Positions 48,201-61,667 are shown, numbered from the stretch's first letter. The stretch is 64,000 nt of DNA from Steromphala cineraria (GCA_916613615.1 OU744726.1:22199515-22263514), one strand, 5' to 3'. A program made the numbers and translations. The notes: generated by a model from the sequence alone, not told the origin.

Positions 48201-51200
48201 CTTGAGAGGCCCATTTATCTTGGCATCCTCCTGAACTCCTGCTACAGACATGAGTGGGTTGGAGAAGGACATTACTGACTTCCCGTTTGTCTGGTGTCGA
48301 GATTCAAACCCATTCAGTTCTTGCTCTGAGGTATCCGTGTCAACTCTGTTGATAAATAAAATACACTTTTATCCTGAAATGTACACAAATTTACATCATT
48401 GATAATGTTTTTTCATTTTTAAAGAAAATAAACGATAAATTTATTGTGTTAATACGTATTTCAAACCAATTCGATTTTAAATGTTTTCTCAATAAACACA
48501 AGTAGTTTTATAAAAGAGGAAATCTATATTCCCTCAATACAGTTTGGAACACGCGCAAAAATAACACCGATTATCAACATAACACCTTAAATACAAATAC
48601 CATCGTTCGATTATTGCCTATACTATCCCGAATAACCCATCCCATATACGCCCCAAAACAATACTAACATCAAAATGTAATGCCATCAATTGCTAAAGAT
48701 CTTATCGAAATGCATAGTTCAAATCTTAATTTTTATTTACACCCAATCACGAACATTTAAATGATAAATACAATGTCGTGAGCATATTTTATGATCTCAA
48801 ACAAATTATCATACGGACATAGAGTCGAATATTCTCATTTGCATAACTTGTATCCATTTAGGTTGATGATGTGGATATCAGAAGAATCTTGGATGAGATC
48901 CTCAATATCTTAATTATCGTTTTTGAAACTTACTTGAGGAAAACTTCTTCCATGGTAGTTGCACTGATCCCAAACGAGCTAATTCCCAGCTGTCTGCTGT
49001 GGTTCTCAATGTGGGTGAATAATTCTGCAAAGTTAGACGATTGGTCGTCTGGTAGAAGATATGAGAGCTCTGCGTTGATTTCACTCTCTAGCTTGGCTGT
49101 GGGCACGTGCTGGGTCACCAGTGACGTCACAGAGGGCACCTGGCACGTTGGTTCCTTAACAACCACTAGGTGATAACCCGCCCCTGGACATTTAAGGAAA
49201 AATCATAAAATGCATGAAATGTTAGTGATATCTTTTGATGTGCTGTCCCTTCTGACAAATATGTCACCAATTCTATCTATAGAATTTAAGTGAGTTTTAA
49301 AGTGTAATATTATTATTTGTAGCAACGACATGGATCTTCGAACATGTAGTACAAGGTAACGAAGTTTTCGTTTGAGGACCATTTCCACAACGTTGCTGAC
49401 GGGTTTTTAAAGAATAGGGTGGTCTATAGCCCTTTGAAATGGTCTGTCACAGGACGAATTTCCAAGGTCATACAAAATAAGTTCTAAGATAGGAGAACTC
49501 AAACCTTTCAGTGACGGAACATATCGGACGTCTATGTACTTGTCAAGTAACCAGTTCCAGAAATAACCAAAACATTCAACTAACCATAGAGTTTCTTTAG
49601 GAAGTAAGATGTCCCACAGCACTTGACCACCCCCTCGGCCATGATGGCGATTCGGTCACCCAGAAGGTCAGCCTCGTCCATGAAGTGAGTGGTCAGCAGC
49701 ATTGTCCGCCCCGTCCGGTTCCGTTGGAGTATATCCCACGTCTGGCGTCGAGCCGCCGGGTCCATACCGGAAGTCGGCTCGTCTAGAATCACAACCTGTG
49801 AAGATGGTCGGAAACGGGTTTCAGAGACACTTGTTTATCGAGTCAGTGTCGTTTCGTCTTGATTTATTATAATCAAGATAAGTTATGAGTGAGGATTACC
49901 AATACATGGCACTGACATTAACCTTACTGCTTACTTTGAAATTTAGGTGCATTAAAAAAGTTCGAAGACATCACGAGTATGGTATGTGGGGAAAATAAAG
50001 CATATGTTGCTTGACTGACAACTGTCTTACATAATTCAATATTTTGCCGAGGAATGGATTGAATGGATTGCCTCTATTGGCATACGAAGTCGACTGAGAG
50101 TTATTCTTCTACTAGAATAAATTGATTTTTAGTGCGGCATCTGGGCTGATAGCATGAGGAGTTTGGTATAAGCTGTCCAATTTTCGAACAAGAGGTACCT
50201 TAGATCCGCCAATAAGAGCTATTCCGACAGAGAGTTTCCTCTTCTGGCCCCCAGACAGATGCTGAGACTGAGTGGTCAGTTTCCCCGTCAGACCTATCTC
50301 CCTCAGCATCGTCTTTACCTCGCTCTTCTGGTCTCGTCTTGAACACCCCTTCAACTGGAACATCCAGAAAGGTTTTGGTGTTTATAAAAGACAAACAACA
50401 TTGATGTCTGCACGGAAGGACGTCAGTGGCGGACTGAGGAATTTCACGGGAGCGACCGGTTTGCTTATTCAAAAGAAGGTCACGCTTGGGAACCTTTTTC
50501 GCTTGGGCAAATTAAGCAAAAATGCTCTGGATCCGCCAATGAGATTAAAAAGGAATTGAAATTGAAACAGTTTCAGTGACGGACCCAAAGGGGGTAGACG
50601 GTTATTGGGATTTAACGAGTTGTTTGAACCTTAGTGTTCAAACAAACATTGGCTACCATTCTGATCTAATCAGAGTACTTAATCTGGTTTTTTGAACCAT
50701 TGCCGCCGAACAAACCAATTTCAATTATACTCGGAGTCTCCAATCAACAATAAACTTTCAATATCCTGAATTAAACTCAGATGGTAAAATATAACGAAAC
50801 GATCGTGCGTAATGGGAGTTGGGCTTAAATTAAACTCAGATGCAAGATAAAGAAACCTTACACTTGCAAAGAACTCGAGATGCTCCTGGACTGTGAGGGT
50901 ATCAAAGAGGATGTTGTGTTGAGGACACAGACCCAGGCTTTGTCTGACACTCTGAATGTCTGTGTTGATGTTGTAGCCATTCACCATAGCTGTTCCGCAT
51001 GACGCAGGAATAAATCCTGAAATGATAGATATTACAATAAAATAACAAATCATATAACCGAAGGGGGAAATGGTAAATATCGTTATCCAAAATAAGGCCC
51101 GTGTTTGCGTTGTTTATGTGTCTGAGGAGCTTTCAAAAGTTCATGATAACAACTAACTCACAAATTGTCAAAAATTAAAACAAAGCGACAATAAAATCTA

Positions 51201-54200
51201 GGATTATACAACAACATTGACTAACTAACATACTGGTGATAGATACCAATCAAAGCGGTTTGATTTCAATATTTAAGAGATCAAGTATCAACCAAACACA
51301 TCTTCCAGTATTTTTGTGTGAACCATCGGGTAAGCAAGATTTCAGGATTCTGATTTCTTTCTATTGTACACAACGTTTGTGATACAACAGTGTTTTGTCC
51401 ACTGTGTCCACCTACCGGTCAGCATGGACATGGTTGTTGTTTTGCCAGCACCATTGTGACCCAGGAGGACTGAGATCTGACCTTCATACATGTTGAGACT
51501 CATTCTGTCCACCGCTACCTTCTCACGGCGACCTTGACCGAACACCTGCAATATTGCACAACATTTCGATCATGGCACAGGAAGGGTTAATGTTCACAAT
51601 TTGTGTGAATTAAATATATCCAGAATTAAGACGAGCCTCTCTAAATTAACCGACATAATGTTCTTCAAAGTTCTGCTTCTTTTGAATGTCTGTCAAAGAT
51701 ACGACAGACAATTCGCTGATGGAAAATACTTTATTTTTTTTTTAGATGGAAAAAGTAATAGTTGATATGTTCATCTGGCTTGTTTACGATGTAAACGAAA
51801 ATACTGTAAAATGAATAAAGCGTACCTCATGCTTTGTAAAAATAACACAAGTTACTTGATGCAAATTTATGTAAGATTTATTGCATGGGCCATTTCAAAG
51901 AAGGAGTAGAGAGTTTCCGTAAAATTTTATTTAAAACTGTGACCGACCTTTCTCAGGTTCCTAATGACAATCCCAGCTTGTAATTCAGTAGGTTCCTTTT
52001 CAAAGTGTTTGTCATCTTGGTGCAGGACTCCCTCAGTGTCTGGTATCACTCTTTCAGAACCGCACCAATATCGTGCCTTTACAATGAAGAACATTACAAA
52101 TATAACTTAAATATAGCTCATTAAAAATATCTAGCATTATTACGTTCAGGTTAACCTTAATTCTTTATGAATTAGTCAATTCAAAGGGTATTCTAAATAA
52201 ATATTCCAAATATAGATTTGAATGGCGATTTCAAATTCTTCACAGTTTATTCTGAAATATTTCTCTGAAGAATTTTAGGACTACTAATACGATGAAAGAT
52301 ACATTGCCTCAATTATTCAATCCTTAACTCTAACCTAGCTCTCACAATTTGAAATATGTTTGAAAAAAAAAGCGAGGTCAGATTGAGAAAATCGATCTGA
52401 TTTAAATGAGATTGCCATGAACTACTTCTCACCGTGAACGGGAAGTACCAGGGTTGCGGCACCCCGAACTCGCCGGGCCGGACATTGTCCACGTACCACG
52501 TGACCAGCAGATAGATGGCCGAGTCACCCAACAACATCAGCATAGCATCCAGCAGGGAATAGTTGTCCGAGGGGGTCGGCCGGCTGAAGTTTGACCACTG
52601 GGCCCCTTCGCCTTGTAATAACATATAATTCATAATGTAACACAGGTAAAAATGTCAAAATTGCAACAAATTTAGAAACATGTTATGGTTTACGTCCAGC
52701 AATGCGAGTGACATAAACCTGCAACGCTTTTCGCAGTTGCACGTGTGCGGCCGCAGCAAATGTACAATTGACAACACGTCATGAATAAACAGCTGATAAA
52801 CTCGTAAGAATAGTAATTTTTTAACACGTTTAGGTCTGTAAAGAAGGGAAATCACGTCCTTTTAAAAATAATTTATGTTTTTTAACATTACATAAGGTAT
52901 AACTAGTAGATGGCAAAATATAGTAAAATAGTTGAAGTTAAACAAAGTATTTAATCTGGCCGTAATAAAATTACAGCTCATTACACATCATAGCTGGCCT
53001 CCGAGACTTTCGACTTTTAAATTATTTCGATGCGTGAAAATGACACATATTGCTTTCCTGTAAACTCACAGATTTCGGGCGATTTTTCAAAAACTGTTTT
53101 AACAAGATGTGTTTGTGAAACACGAATGCCCCCGGATGCATCCTGCTCGCTGTGTCAAGGTCAAGGTCACAAGGTCAAATGTCATGGTGTCGTCTGAAAG
53201 GTCTCATCACAAGGGATCCATATGTCAAGTATCAAAGACCTAGCTCTGACCAATCAAAAGTTATGACCAAGGTTAAAGTTTTTGTGGACAAACGGACAGA
53301 CGGACGTCAAGGTCACAAGGTCAAATATCATGGTGTCATCTGAAAGGTCTCATCACAAGGGATACACATGTCAAGTATCAAAGACCTAGCACTGACAGTA
53401 TAGAAACTATAGCCAAGGTTAAACTTTTCGGAAAATGCTCGCTGTGTCAAGGTCAAGGTCACAAGGTCAAATGTCATGGTGTCATCTGAAAGGTCTCATC
53501 ACAAGGGATCCATATGTCAAGTATCAAAGACCTAGCTCTGACCAATCAAAAGTTATGACCAAGGTTAAAGTTTTTGTGGACAATCGGACAGACGGACGGA
53601 CGGACGGACGGACAGACGGACAGGTGAAAAACAATATACCCCCGGAATCTCCGATTCGGGGGCATAAAAAGTAAACAATCACCAAAAACATTTTATTTCT
53701 ATTTCCGTGAGTATATACTATACTAGACGAACACTTTTAACGACTTTTGTACTTCACTACATATTCTTTTTCTCTAATATAAATATATCGTTTCTGAAAT
53801 ACTCTATTTATATCGTTTCTGAAATACTCTATTTATATCGTTTCCCTTACTCGCATCTCTAAAATCTACTCTAAATACCAGCTCTTATTAATTATAACTT
53901 ATAGTAAAGGAAACCTTGGCTAAATACAACTATAATCGCAACCCATATAAATACATCGATTCCATATAACAAACCATTAATCAATAATAATGTTACTGTC
54001 AACAGCAAATCATTCTATTAATCAACTATGATCACTCTTATCAACGAAAGTATGTTCATTTCAGATATGACATGTTTACTGTATTCTATTCTATAATGAC
54101 AGCATGAAGGGATAAACATGCGTTTCACGTGAAAACTGTGAAGTGAATGTATCAACGCATGACCCTTCTCCGTGCTGTTCACATCCACGCATTTCACGTG

Positions 54201-57200
54201 CAACACTAGACCGAAACTTCTGTCGCCGAATGCTGTATCCTCGCATATCGAGCCGCATACTAACGACAGAAGCAGGCTATGGTTAAAACAGGGTGGATTT
54301 CTGAATTTTTATTTTGGAGTGGCAGTCAATTTAAACTGTCGCGAATCATTACCAGTTCATATAATTAACGATTCGGTGACATCGAAAATCTCTATCGGCG
54401 TTGTTCAGTATTGTAAATCAAACTTTACATTTCATTCATCGGCACTGAACGAAACGGAATCGGCCGCTGCCATCTTGGAAGCGCCAGCCAATCAGAAACG
54501 ACCGTGATCACTAGCGAGGTCACCATGAATATAATTAGCGACAGTACAGACAGCATTGTGTCGTTTTCGGGACCAGCTTAGTATTGTTATTTCAAATACT
54601 CTTGGATCACTCTGAATTTAACAATATAATTTTACCTCACTTTATTCATCTGGCAGTACAAAATTTCATGATTTTACCGTAATGAATCGTCTGTCATCGT
54701 ACAGGAGAGAAGACATGAACGTTGGCAAAAAATAATTACTAGTAAATATTGTCTTCTGGTCGACTTCATGCTGATTAATTTTTATGTTCATGAAGTATTT
54801 GAATACATAGGTCAAATTTCAGTTTTAAAATACATTCAAATGGAAATTATTTGAGTAATTTTCAATTAAGTTATGTTTTCAACGTCAGTGCACAATATTA
54901 TCAAATATGCATGGGTATATAACTATCGCATATCAAAATCGGCCCACTTTACGGTAGCGGTTTTTAAGCTTAAGCACTGTTACGGCCTGTAAATCAAGAA
55001 AATAAAAAACAAACAAAAATACAGCAGGGATATTACTCTAAGAATTAAAATTAAAATGAGATAGTTCTCTTTTCAATCATCACAAAAATTACACAATATT
55101 AATTTTCACGTCTACGCAAATTCGTTTGCTCCCCGCTAAACCGCTTGGATGCTGTCCCATCGAGTCGGGTGCTTGTCACGGACAGTCGGCCAGTTGGCCT
55201 TTCGCGGGGGAAGACAAATCAAATCAGATTGATAAATATAGATAATTCTTCGTTCAAAACATATACAATTTTAGTTCCACAGACGAACAAATCTTTCGGC
55301 ACGTTATTCTTAGCGGTCATAAAGCAAAGATGTACAAATTATGATTGAAACATTTATTTCCTGACAGAACCTGTCCTATTCAAGTTTGATGTAGAATTTT
55401 ATTCAATTTGACAATGAGTTTTAAAATTATAAAAGAAAACGTCTCGTAAAACGGCGATAAATGGTCTCCAGCCAGTACGGACATACACTTTCTTCTCACG
55501 CATAGATGTGTCAAATTCATACCTAATTCGATTATTTTCCAGTTAGATTAATAAGAACAAATAAAATACTGCATTAACGTTGATAAAATGAAATATCTAT
55601 CCAGAAATCGGGTTCAAAACTTGCAGTATCGCACCATTCCGGTTTTGATAGTTTAAATCATCATCTAATCGTCCGGGTTTTTTTTTTTTCAAAAATCTTT
55701 TTCAAAATTGTTTGCAACTCCAGTAATCTCACTTCGAGAGAATAAATATGACAGAAAATATTAAAGCCTGGCATTGTCGGTCTCCATGTGAAAAAAACAT
55801 CAGATAGCGCAATGTCCACTTCTACGCGGCACTGCACGATACTGACTAATTCGTCTTCGGACGTAACATTTATCAGTGTTAGGACATTGTTACTCCAAAA
55901 TATTGATTATTAAACATTGTACACGTGGGTATGTTTAATCAAAAAATGTTTTGCAATAGAGGGCAAAAAGAAGACACCTCTAAAATAAACCGTCAATGAG
56001 AGTTTATTTTAGTCAATTGGTGGGTGAATTTGAGGATTTGAAGCGTATAGTTTTTTTTTTTCATGGTGCTCTATTATAACGAGAGGCCTAATTATTTTGA
56101 AAATCACAAACTGAATGTGTCCTTTAAATAATCTTGTCTGTAATTTGTGTCTATTTTATATCGTTCATGCCTCATGGTTTTTGTTCACATCATAAAGAAT
56201 TAACAACCGGATCCGAAACGTTAAAACATGTATGTATTGTGATGCTGTAGGTCTTTCTATAATTAAATTCTGAACATAGTTTTTACGATGAAAGCTGTCT
56301 TATCATTTGGTAATAAAAACTAAATCAAATATGGTGTTGAACATTGAATGTCGCTGTTCAGTCTGATGAAAATCGTCCGTTATTATGAAACTTTCTGGGC
56401 TAGTAGATTGTTTGCAGGGCTAGTAAAATTATTAACTACTAGCCCTGCTGACTATCAAGCTTTTCAGGTTAATTTCTAGGCCTGAAACTATATTGAATTT
56501 ACGAAATCTACAGTGAATGATAATTATTTATGAGAAATATAAATTAACAAAAGGTAAAAAAAGTTTATTTTATTTCTTTTCTCCGTCTCAATTGTTTCAA
56601 AGAAGCAATCATGTTAAAATATGCCGTGGGCTTTCTTGTTCGTCGCGTCGTGTTTGGACGTCAACACTCAAGGTCACTATGCATAAATTAGCGCCACGCT
56701 GTATCTATTTTTAGATCATTTGACGCAATCTGATTGGTCGACGGGTACACCCGCTACTTACAAGATGGCGGCGTTTGTTGATGTTTCAGTCGGCCGGACG
56801 CTTGCAGATTTCGCGAGCGGATAAAGAAATAAAGCAAGTGTTGTCAACATTGAAAATAGGTGAAAACAATTCTTGCAAGAGATTTCAATCGATCAAGCAT
56901 AATAAGAACCTTTTTGTCACATGGGAAAGTAACGCAACATAGCAAAAACAGCGCATACAGTACTGTATGCGCTTTGCCACCCTGTTTTAACCATAGCCGC
57001 TCTCTACCTGCTATCCAGTGGGGTTGCAGGTAGAGCTTCTCGACCTAGTGCAACACCAGTTTGAATTTCAAGAAGTCTCTTTTTAAGTGCTAAAAAGACA
57101 TGGCAGTTACCTCACTTTTTAAAAAAATTTACAAGTTGAATAGCCTCAACGGAAAGGATACATAAGGTTCAAGGCGTTATAGAAAGAGATTGTAGAATAT

Positions 57201-60200
57201 TAAGCATGACAAAGCCTCGATCCCCATCAAAAGTTAAATACAGAAGCCAGTGAATGAAATTATTAATGTTATTTGCCTCATTATCAGATTTCGTGGCCTC
57301 CAGCAGCCAAATACCCTAAACAATGACTCTAGAGCGAATTTAAAAAGAAACTGGCCCAAAGTCAAACAAGTTATTTACGTTTGGTAACCTTATGACTAAA
57401 TTCATCCTCATTATCATGAACTCACCAGTCCCTTCCAGGAGTCCAATTCCCTGAGCCCCGAAGCCCAGAGCGAGGTTGAAGAGCAGACTTGCCCCAAGCT
57501 TCTCTAACCTGTTCATATCCTCGTACACGGTCTGCAGGTAGAAGTAGGGGCAGTACGTCACGAAGTAGATGATACCCGTCAGGGCTGCTGCCACGTTAGC
57601 TGCCAAACAACATGTTAAAGATACATTATCAGAGTGAAGTGTGAGTGAAGGATAATAATGTTAACGTGCACTATGGACTGTCAACAAATGATAGATATTT
57701 GCTTAACAATTATATGAAGTGACTACCTTTGTGGGTGAACATGCTGTAAAATCTAGATGTGGTTGTACACTAATGTACTTTTATTTGTGCTCGTTCTGAA
57801 ATGACTAACTTTGTCGGTGAAGACCCTGTAAAATCTGAGTGTGCTTGTGCTTTAATGTACTTGTTTTGAAATAACTACCTTTGTGGGTGAACATGCTGTA
57901 ATTATAAAATGTAGATCTGTTTGTGCTTTAATGTACTTGTACTTGTGCTCAACTGACTACCTTTGTGGATAAAAACGCTGTAAAACCTAGGTGTGCTTGT
58001 GGTTCAATGCACTTGTGCTTGTGCTGAAATGACTACCTTTGTTAGTGAAGACGCTGACCATGAAACAGAAGGTGGTCACTGAGGTCCCGAAGCAGAGGAG
58101 GAAGACGAAGAAGAGGGAGGGGTCAGTGTGGGCCAGGACTGCACCGTTACCGGAGATGTCCACCCCACAGGCGATGGTGTAGATGATGGAGAAGATGATG
58201 ATGTACACAGAGATGGTCAGGAACCACGACGCCCAGTGAGCAGCGGCGCTTAGACCCATCAGTTTCATGGATTCCTGTAAATATAGAATTGGTAAAACAT
58301 CAAGAAATGATATGAGTGCTGATGGACATTGAGAAGAGGTCAGGTTAGCAGCAGCGCTTGGGCTCTTTTGGTTGATGGATTCTTGAAAATACAGATTTGT
58401 TAAAGACTCCAAAATATGATTGTAGTGTTGATGGAAATGGAGAATATAGGTCAGTTTAGCAGAGGCGCTTGGACCCATTAGTTTAATGGATTCCTGAAAA
58501 TACATATTTGTAAAAGACTCCCAAAGGTGAGCCAGACACCCAGTAAGCATCGATTTTAGACCCATCAGGCTCAAGAATTGGTAAAGACTCCAGAAATGAT
58601 AGCAGTGTTGATATAACCATGAAATAAGCCTTATTCCGGTCATTCGGTGCTTTGATCAACACATCTAATAGTTCCTGCAAGTACTGATATGGTCAAGGCC
58701 CTACTAAGGTGATGGTCTTTACAGATATAGCAAAAACCATAACATCCAATGAGCAGTAAAGTCAGTTCCATGCTTTCCTGCAAATTTAGAATTGGTCATG
58801 ATTTCAACAGAATGTGAATTTATGGAGAAGCTGATTAATATATACAGAAAAAGGAAGGACATACAGGAAAGATAAAGATGACTCGGCAGATGTTTGGAGA
58901 ATAAAAAAACAGACCTAGTTGGTAGAAATCATAAGATTAATAAAATCAGGAGAGTTAACCTTAAGCTTATTAGACTTTATAAAAACAGTACACGAGAAGC
59001 CAAAAATTATCAGAACTTTGTACAGAGTTTGTTTGTAAAAGAAGATGTTTGTGTAGAATCATTCTAAATGGCATGTCACAAAGTTCATCTTGATTGAAAT
59101 GAACGTTTCTAATTTGATAATGTTGAATGTTCGAAACTCACTTTCAGTTTCATCTCCTTTTCATAGACGACCCCTTTAGCCGTCTGGATAGCCATCAATA
59201 TGAAACTCATCATCAGAAGAACTGGAAATAGAATCTGAAGCAGTTCGACCATGCCGTCCTCTACGTAAGGCGGAAAGGGCATGCGCTGCAGACGAATGTC
59301 AAGGTCGTGGGCAGAAGAGTTCAAGGTCTTGATGAATGCTTCATCGACCAGCTTTTGCAGCCATAGAAATCCTGATCCTTTGTAATCTGTGGAAAAGTAA
59401 TTCATGAAGAATCTATACAAAAAAGTGTTTTTCTCTCTTTCTGTTTAGCATTGACTGAACCAAAATCGTAACGATGATAGCTTCTTAATCCAATTCTTTT
59501 ATATTCATATTCGTTTTAAAAAGTTATTTTTTTATCAGTGTGCTTTTCTAAAACATCGTGCCTCTTTGCAGAGTAAAGAATTAAGATTTTTTTCAAATTT
59601 ATACTGGTACACGATAGGTCAAAAGTTTCAGGGTAATCAAAATGCCGGATTTATGATTATGTTATCCTTAAGTTAAATTACGAAACATATTATGTGTCAA
59701 TTCAAGCCAAACAACCTACCCGGATCGCCAGCCTTTCTAGGAGACGTGCTCTCTGCAAATGACGACGCCGAATCTGTGTTCCAACGTTTGAAATTGAACG
59801 TCCGAGGACGGAGACTGTAACGTAATGACGTCGGGAGCGTTGTGGCGACGTCACTGACGTTGAAAACGATGGCGTATGTGACATTGTCAGGGTAGAATTT
59901 GTAATAATTCAAGAGATCTGATTGGGTCGCAAAGGAGAGAGTCTTCAATTCAACTGTGAAGAAAATATTATTAAAATATTATTTATAACGCCATTCATTT
60001 TCTTTCCTAATTATGAGTAATTTGTCATTATGTTAAAATGGAATTGAATCGGTAATAAATTATTATTATTTTCCACGGATGTGTGTCTTATGACATTTGC
60101 GAAACTCGTGCAATTTGTGTATAACCCTCGTTCTCATAAAATACACTTCCTCGTGTAATAATCTCTATGTATTAAATGTGAACGTAACTGGGACATAAAT

Positions 60201-61667
60201 ATAAGCTGATTGAGCTTGATGTTACTTTTCTTGATAGAAACATGTGTAAAATCTGTCATTAGGCATTTGTTACCTCCGTTCTAAAAATACAATCCCCATG
60301 TGAGAATTACATATCTTCATATATATATATATGCTTTTTTTTTTTTATCAACGAATATATTAGATATAGGCAATTTGAAAATCACGTAATACTGAAGATG
60401 GATATCATCATTTCGTTTTAACATTATTTAAACGAATAGGATATCACAACAATTAAATACTACGATTACTATCAACATGCCCAAATTCACGAACAGAATT
60501 CAATTGTCAGTTGAAGGTCAACATTATTAGATTTTGAAATAGATTAAATACACCCTAAACATGACTTGAATACAACGATTCAGTCATTCAATGTCCTCAT
60601 GCCGATTTACTATGTAAACAACATTTTGTTTATTTCGGGAAATACAACCAACCTTGTGAAAGATAATAAAGTGTTCATTTAGTTACACGTCAAATATCAA
60701 CAGTTCAGTATCTACATTGCATATTGCTACACCGAGGTCACAGCTTATCAACCCTGATAACACCTTAACGACTGAAATGTCCATTACAGGTGTCTTTTTG
60801 CATGTTTATGTTACCAAGGGAAAAACGACTGAAGATCGACGCGTAGTCAACCTTTCAACTGCTTTTTATAATTTATTATTTTTCTCCTCAATACACCTTG
60901 TAAAGTTTAATCATTGAACAAATCATTTTTAGAGTTTTTGAGATGTTATTATTTCTTCATGAAATAATTTTACCCATTTCGGTTCACAGTATGGATTCAC
61001 ATTGTGCCATTGCCTCCTTATCTTCAATGTTAATCGCTGACAGTTTCAGATACATGAATTACGTACTTAGTACTTATCCGAAAAACGTCATATCGTCCAT
61101 GGTAATGACTATGTCAATATATAATTGAAATAACTAAATACACAGCAGCGAAACGGAAAAGTAAATAAAATATGTACCAAGAGCAAAATATTTTCTGTGA
61201 TAAAACATTACATCATGATGATTTTTATTCAAATGAAGAAATGAAAATGTAAACAAGATAAATAATGCATCCTTGTAAATCAGACAAAGGTTAAGCTGAC
61301 ATTTCCATAGATCCCCGACGAGCATTGTTCCAGAAATTAAAGTTATAAAACACTTACCATTTTCGTTTAGTGCAGACTGTATGACTCTACTTATCAGGTC
61401 GTTGATGGCCGAGCTGTTAGGACTGAATAATATAGTATCCCCATAGGTGTAGTTATCAAAACTACCTGTTTGATTAGCATCAACCGAGAAGTCTGAATAC
61501 AGAGTCGGGTCTGATGTCGTTGTAACCGACACATTGAATCGTAGAAGAAGAAAGATGAGTGCAAATAAAAGTGGCAGTGAAATCTCGAAAAGCAGCACAC
61601 ATTTCTGTCTTCTTTGCAACAACAAATTTTTCCATAAAAGAAGTCCGAGTTGCCTCCAAAATCCCAT
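42153..61667 (-). CDS. Full-length ABCA-family lipid-type ABC transporter (ABCA3-like)
   Basis: Nineteen minus-strand exons join in frame: 61667-61358, 59953-59720, 59386-59142, 58274-58037, 57599-57426, 52611-52433, 52076-51948, 51545-51416, 51016-50862, 50354-50199, 49795-49585, 49183-48934, 48345-48134, 47663-46665, 46077-45859, 45453-44951, 44267-44080, 43163-42993 and 42612-42153. The product is 1720 residues; human ABCA3 has about 1700. Order: N-terminal membrane helix ([11 protein letters not shown] start), extracellular loop and membrane domain 1. NBD1 has GHNGAGKTT at about 532, LSGGQ at about 631 and VVILDEP at about 651. Membrane domain 2 lies mainly in the 999-bp exon 14. NBD2 has GQNGAGKTT at about 1411, SGGNKRK and FIMLDEP. 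The ABCA regulatory end [10 protein letters not shown] follows. Such pumps move lipids across plasma or lysosome-related membranes. Oddity: the protein ends in a run of Cys encoded within a tandem array. ABCA is certain; the ABCA3 subgroup is likely from length and the short first loop. Confidence 0.93.
42771..42860. repeat. 21-bp tandem repeat in the last ABCA intron
   Basis: The unit AACGTTCAAACAATCAGCTTT is repeated about four times with virtually no divergence. It lies between exons 18 and 19 of the ABCA gene. Confidence 0.9.
43889..44001. mobile_element. Small foldback element in an ABCA intron
   Basis: CATACTATGTTTACGTCACT (left) pairs with the inverted right arm GTCGTAAACATAGTATG, with weaker pairing inward to a GCTCTCGCTC centre. 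The arms are about 50 bp. It lies in intron 17. Confidence 0.65.
53105..53667 (+). mobile_element. Mollusc-type element with TGCCCCCG ends and TCAAGGTCA repeats
   Basis: It begins near GTTTGTGAAACACGAATGCC and ends in TCCGATTCGGGGGCAT, so ATGCCCCCGGA and its inverted counterpart bound it. Inside are three units of about 145 bp starting TCAAGGTCAAGGTCACAAGG. They run through GGTCTCATCACAAGGGAT and CAAAGACCTAGC to GACCAAGGTTAAAGTTT, and the last ends in a (GGAC)n stretch. It is inserted in ABCA intron 5. Frames through it at 53152-53674 are repeat artefacts. Confidence 0.85.
54275..56998. mobile_element. 2.7-kb element with perfect 22-bp inverted ends in ABCA intron 5
   Basis: The 22 bases at 54275-54296 (starting GGCTATGG, ending CAGGGTGG) are the exact reverse complement of 56977-56998. 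Further inside, a second weaker inverted pair is visible: GCTGCCATCTTGGAAG with CCAATCAGA near 54465-54500, against TCTGATTGG with CAAGATGGCGGC near 56730-56770. A perfect 22-bp palindrome (56951-56972, centred on CAGTACTG) adjoins the right end. No transposase was found, and a target duplication is not obvious. Confidence 0.6.
57721..58040 (-). repeat. Four decaying copies of the donor edge of ABCA exon 4
   Basis: The real donor edge of exon 4 (plus-strand GACTACCTTTGTTAGTGAAG at 58031) is echoed at about 57721, 57803, 57872 and 57954. Spacing is about 70-80 bp. Each copy keeps CTTTGTxGGTGAA-like exon bases. Three of the four keep GT at the donor position in the transcribed sense. Confidence 0.85.
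58220..58500 (-). repeat. Decaying copies of the acceptor edge of ABCA exon 4
   Basis: The first ~45 bases of exon 4 plus adjoining intron are echoed at about 58345-58385 and 58451-58500. Both keep GCGCTTGG, TAATGGATTC-like bases and TTCxTGAAAATAC. A fainter copy is near 58555-58680. The copy at 58495 still has a plausible TTTTCAG acceptor in the transcribed sense. Confidence 0.8.

Noticed and set aside
53152..53674. Two similar open frames with [16 protein letters not shown] peptides
   Set aside because: They are translations of the TCAAGGTCA transposon units, not protein-coding genes.
56757..56824. Possible gene start ATGGCGGCG in CpG-rich sequence on the plus strand
   Set aside because: The frame stops after about 19 codons without a convincing donor, and the sequence belongs to the inner inverted repeat of the 54275-56998 element.
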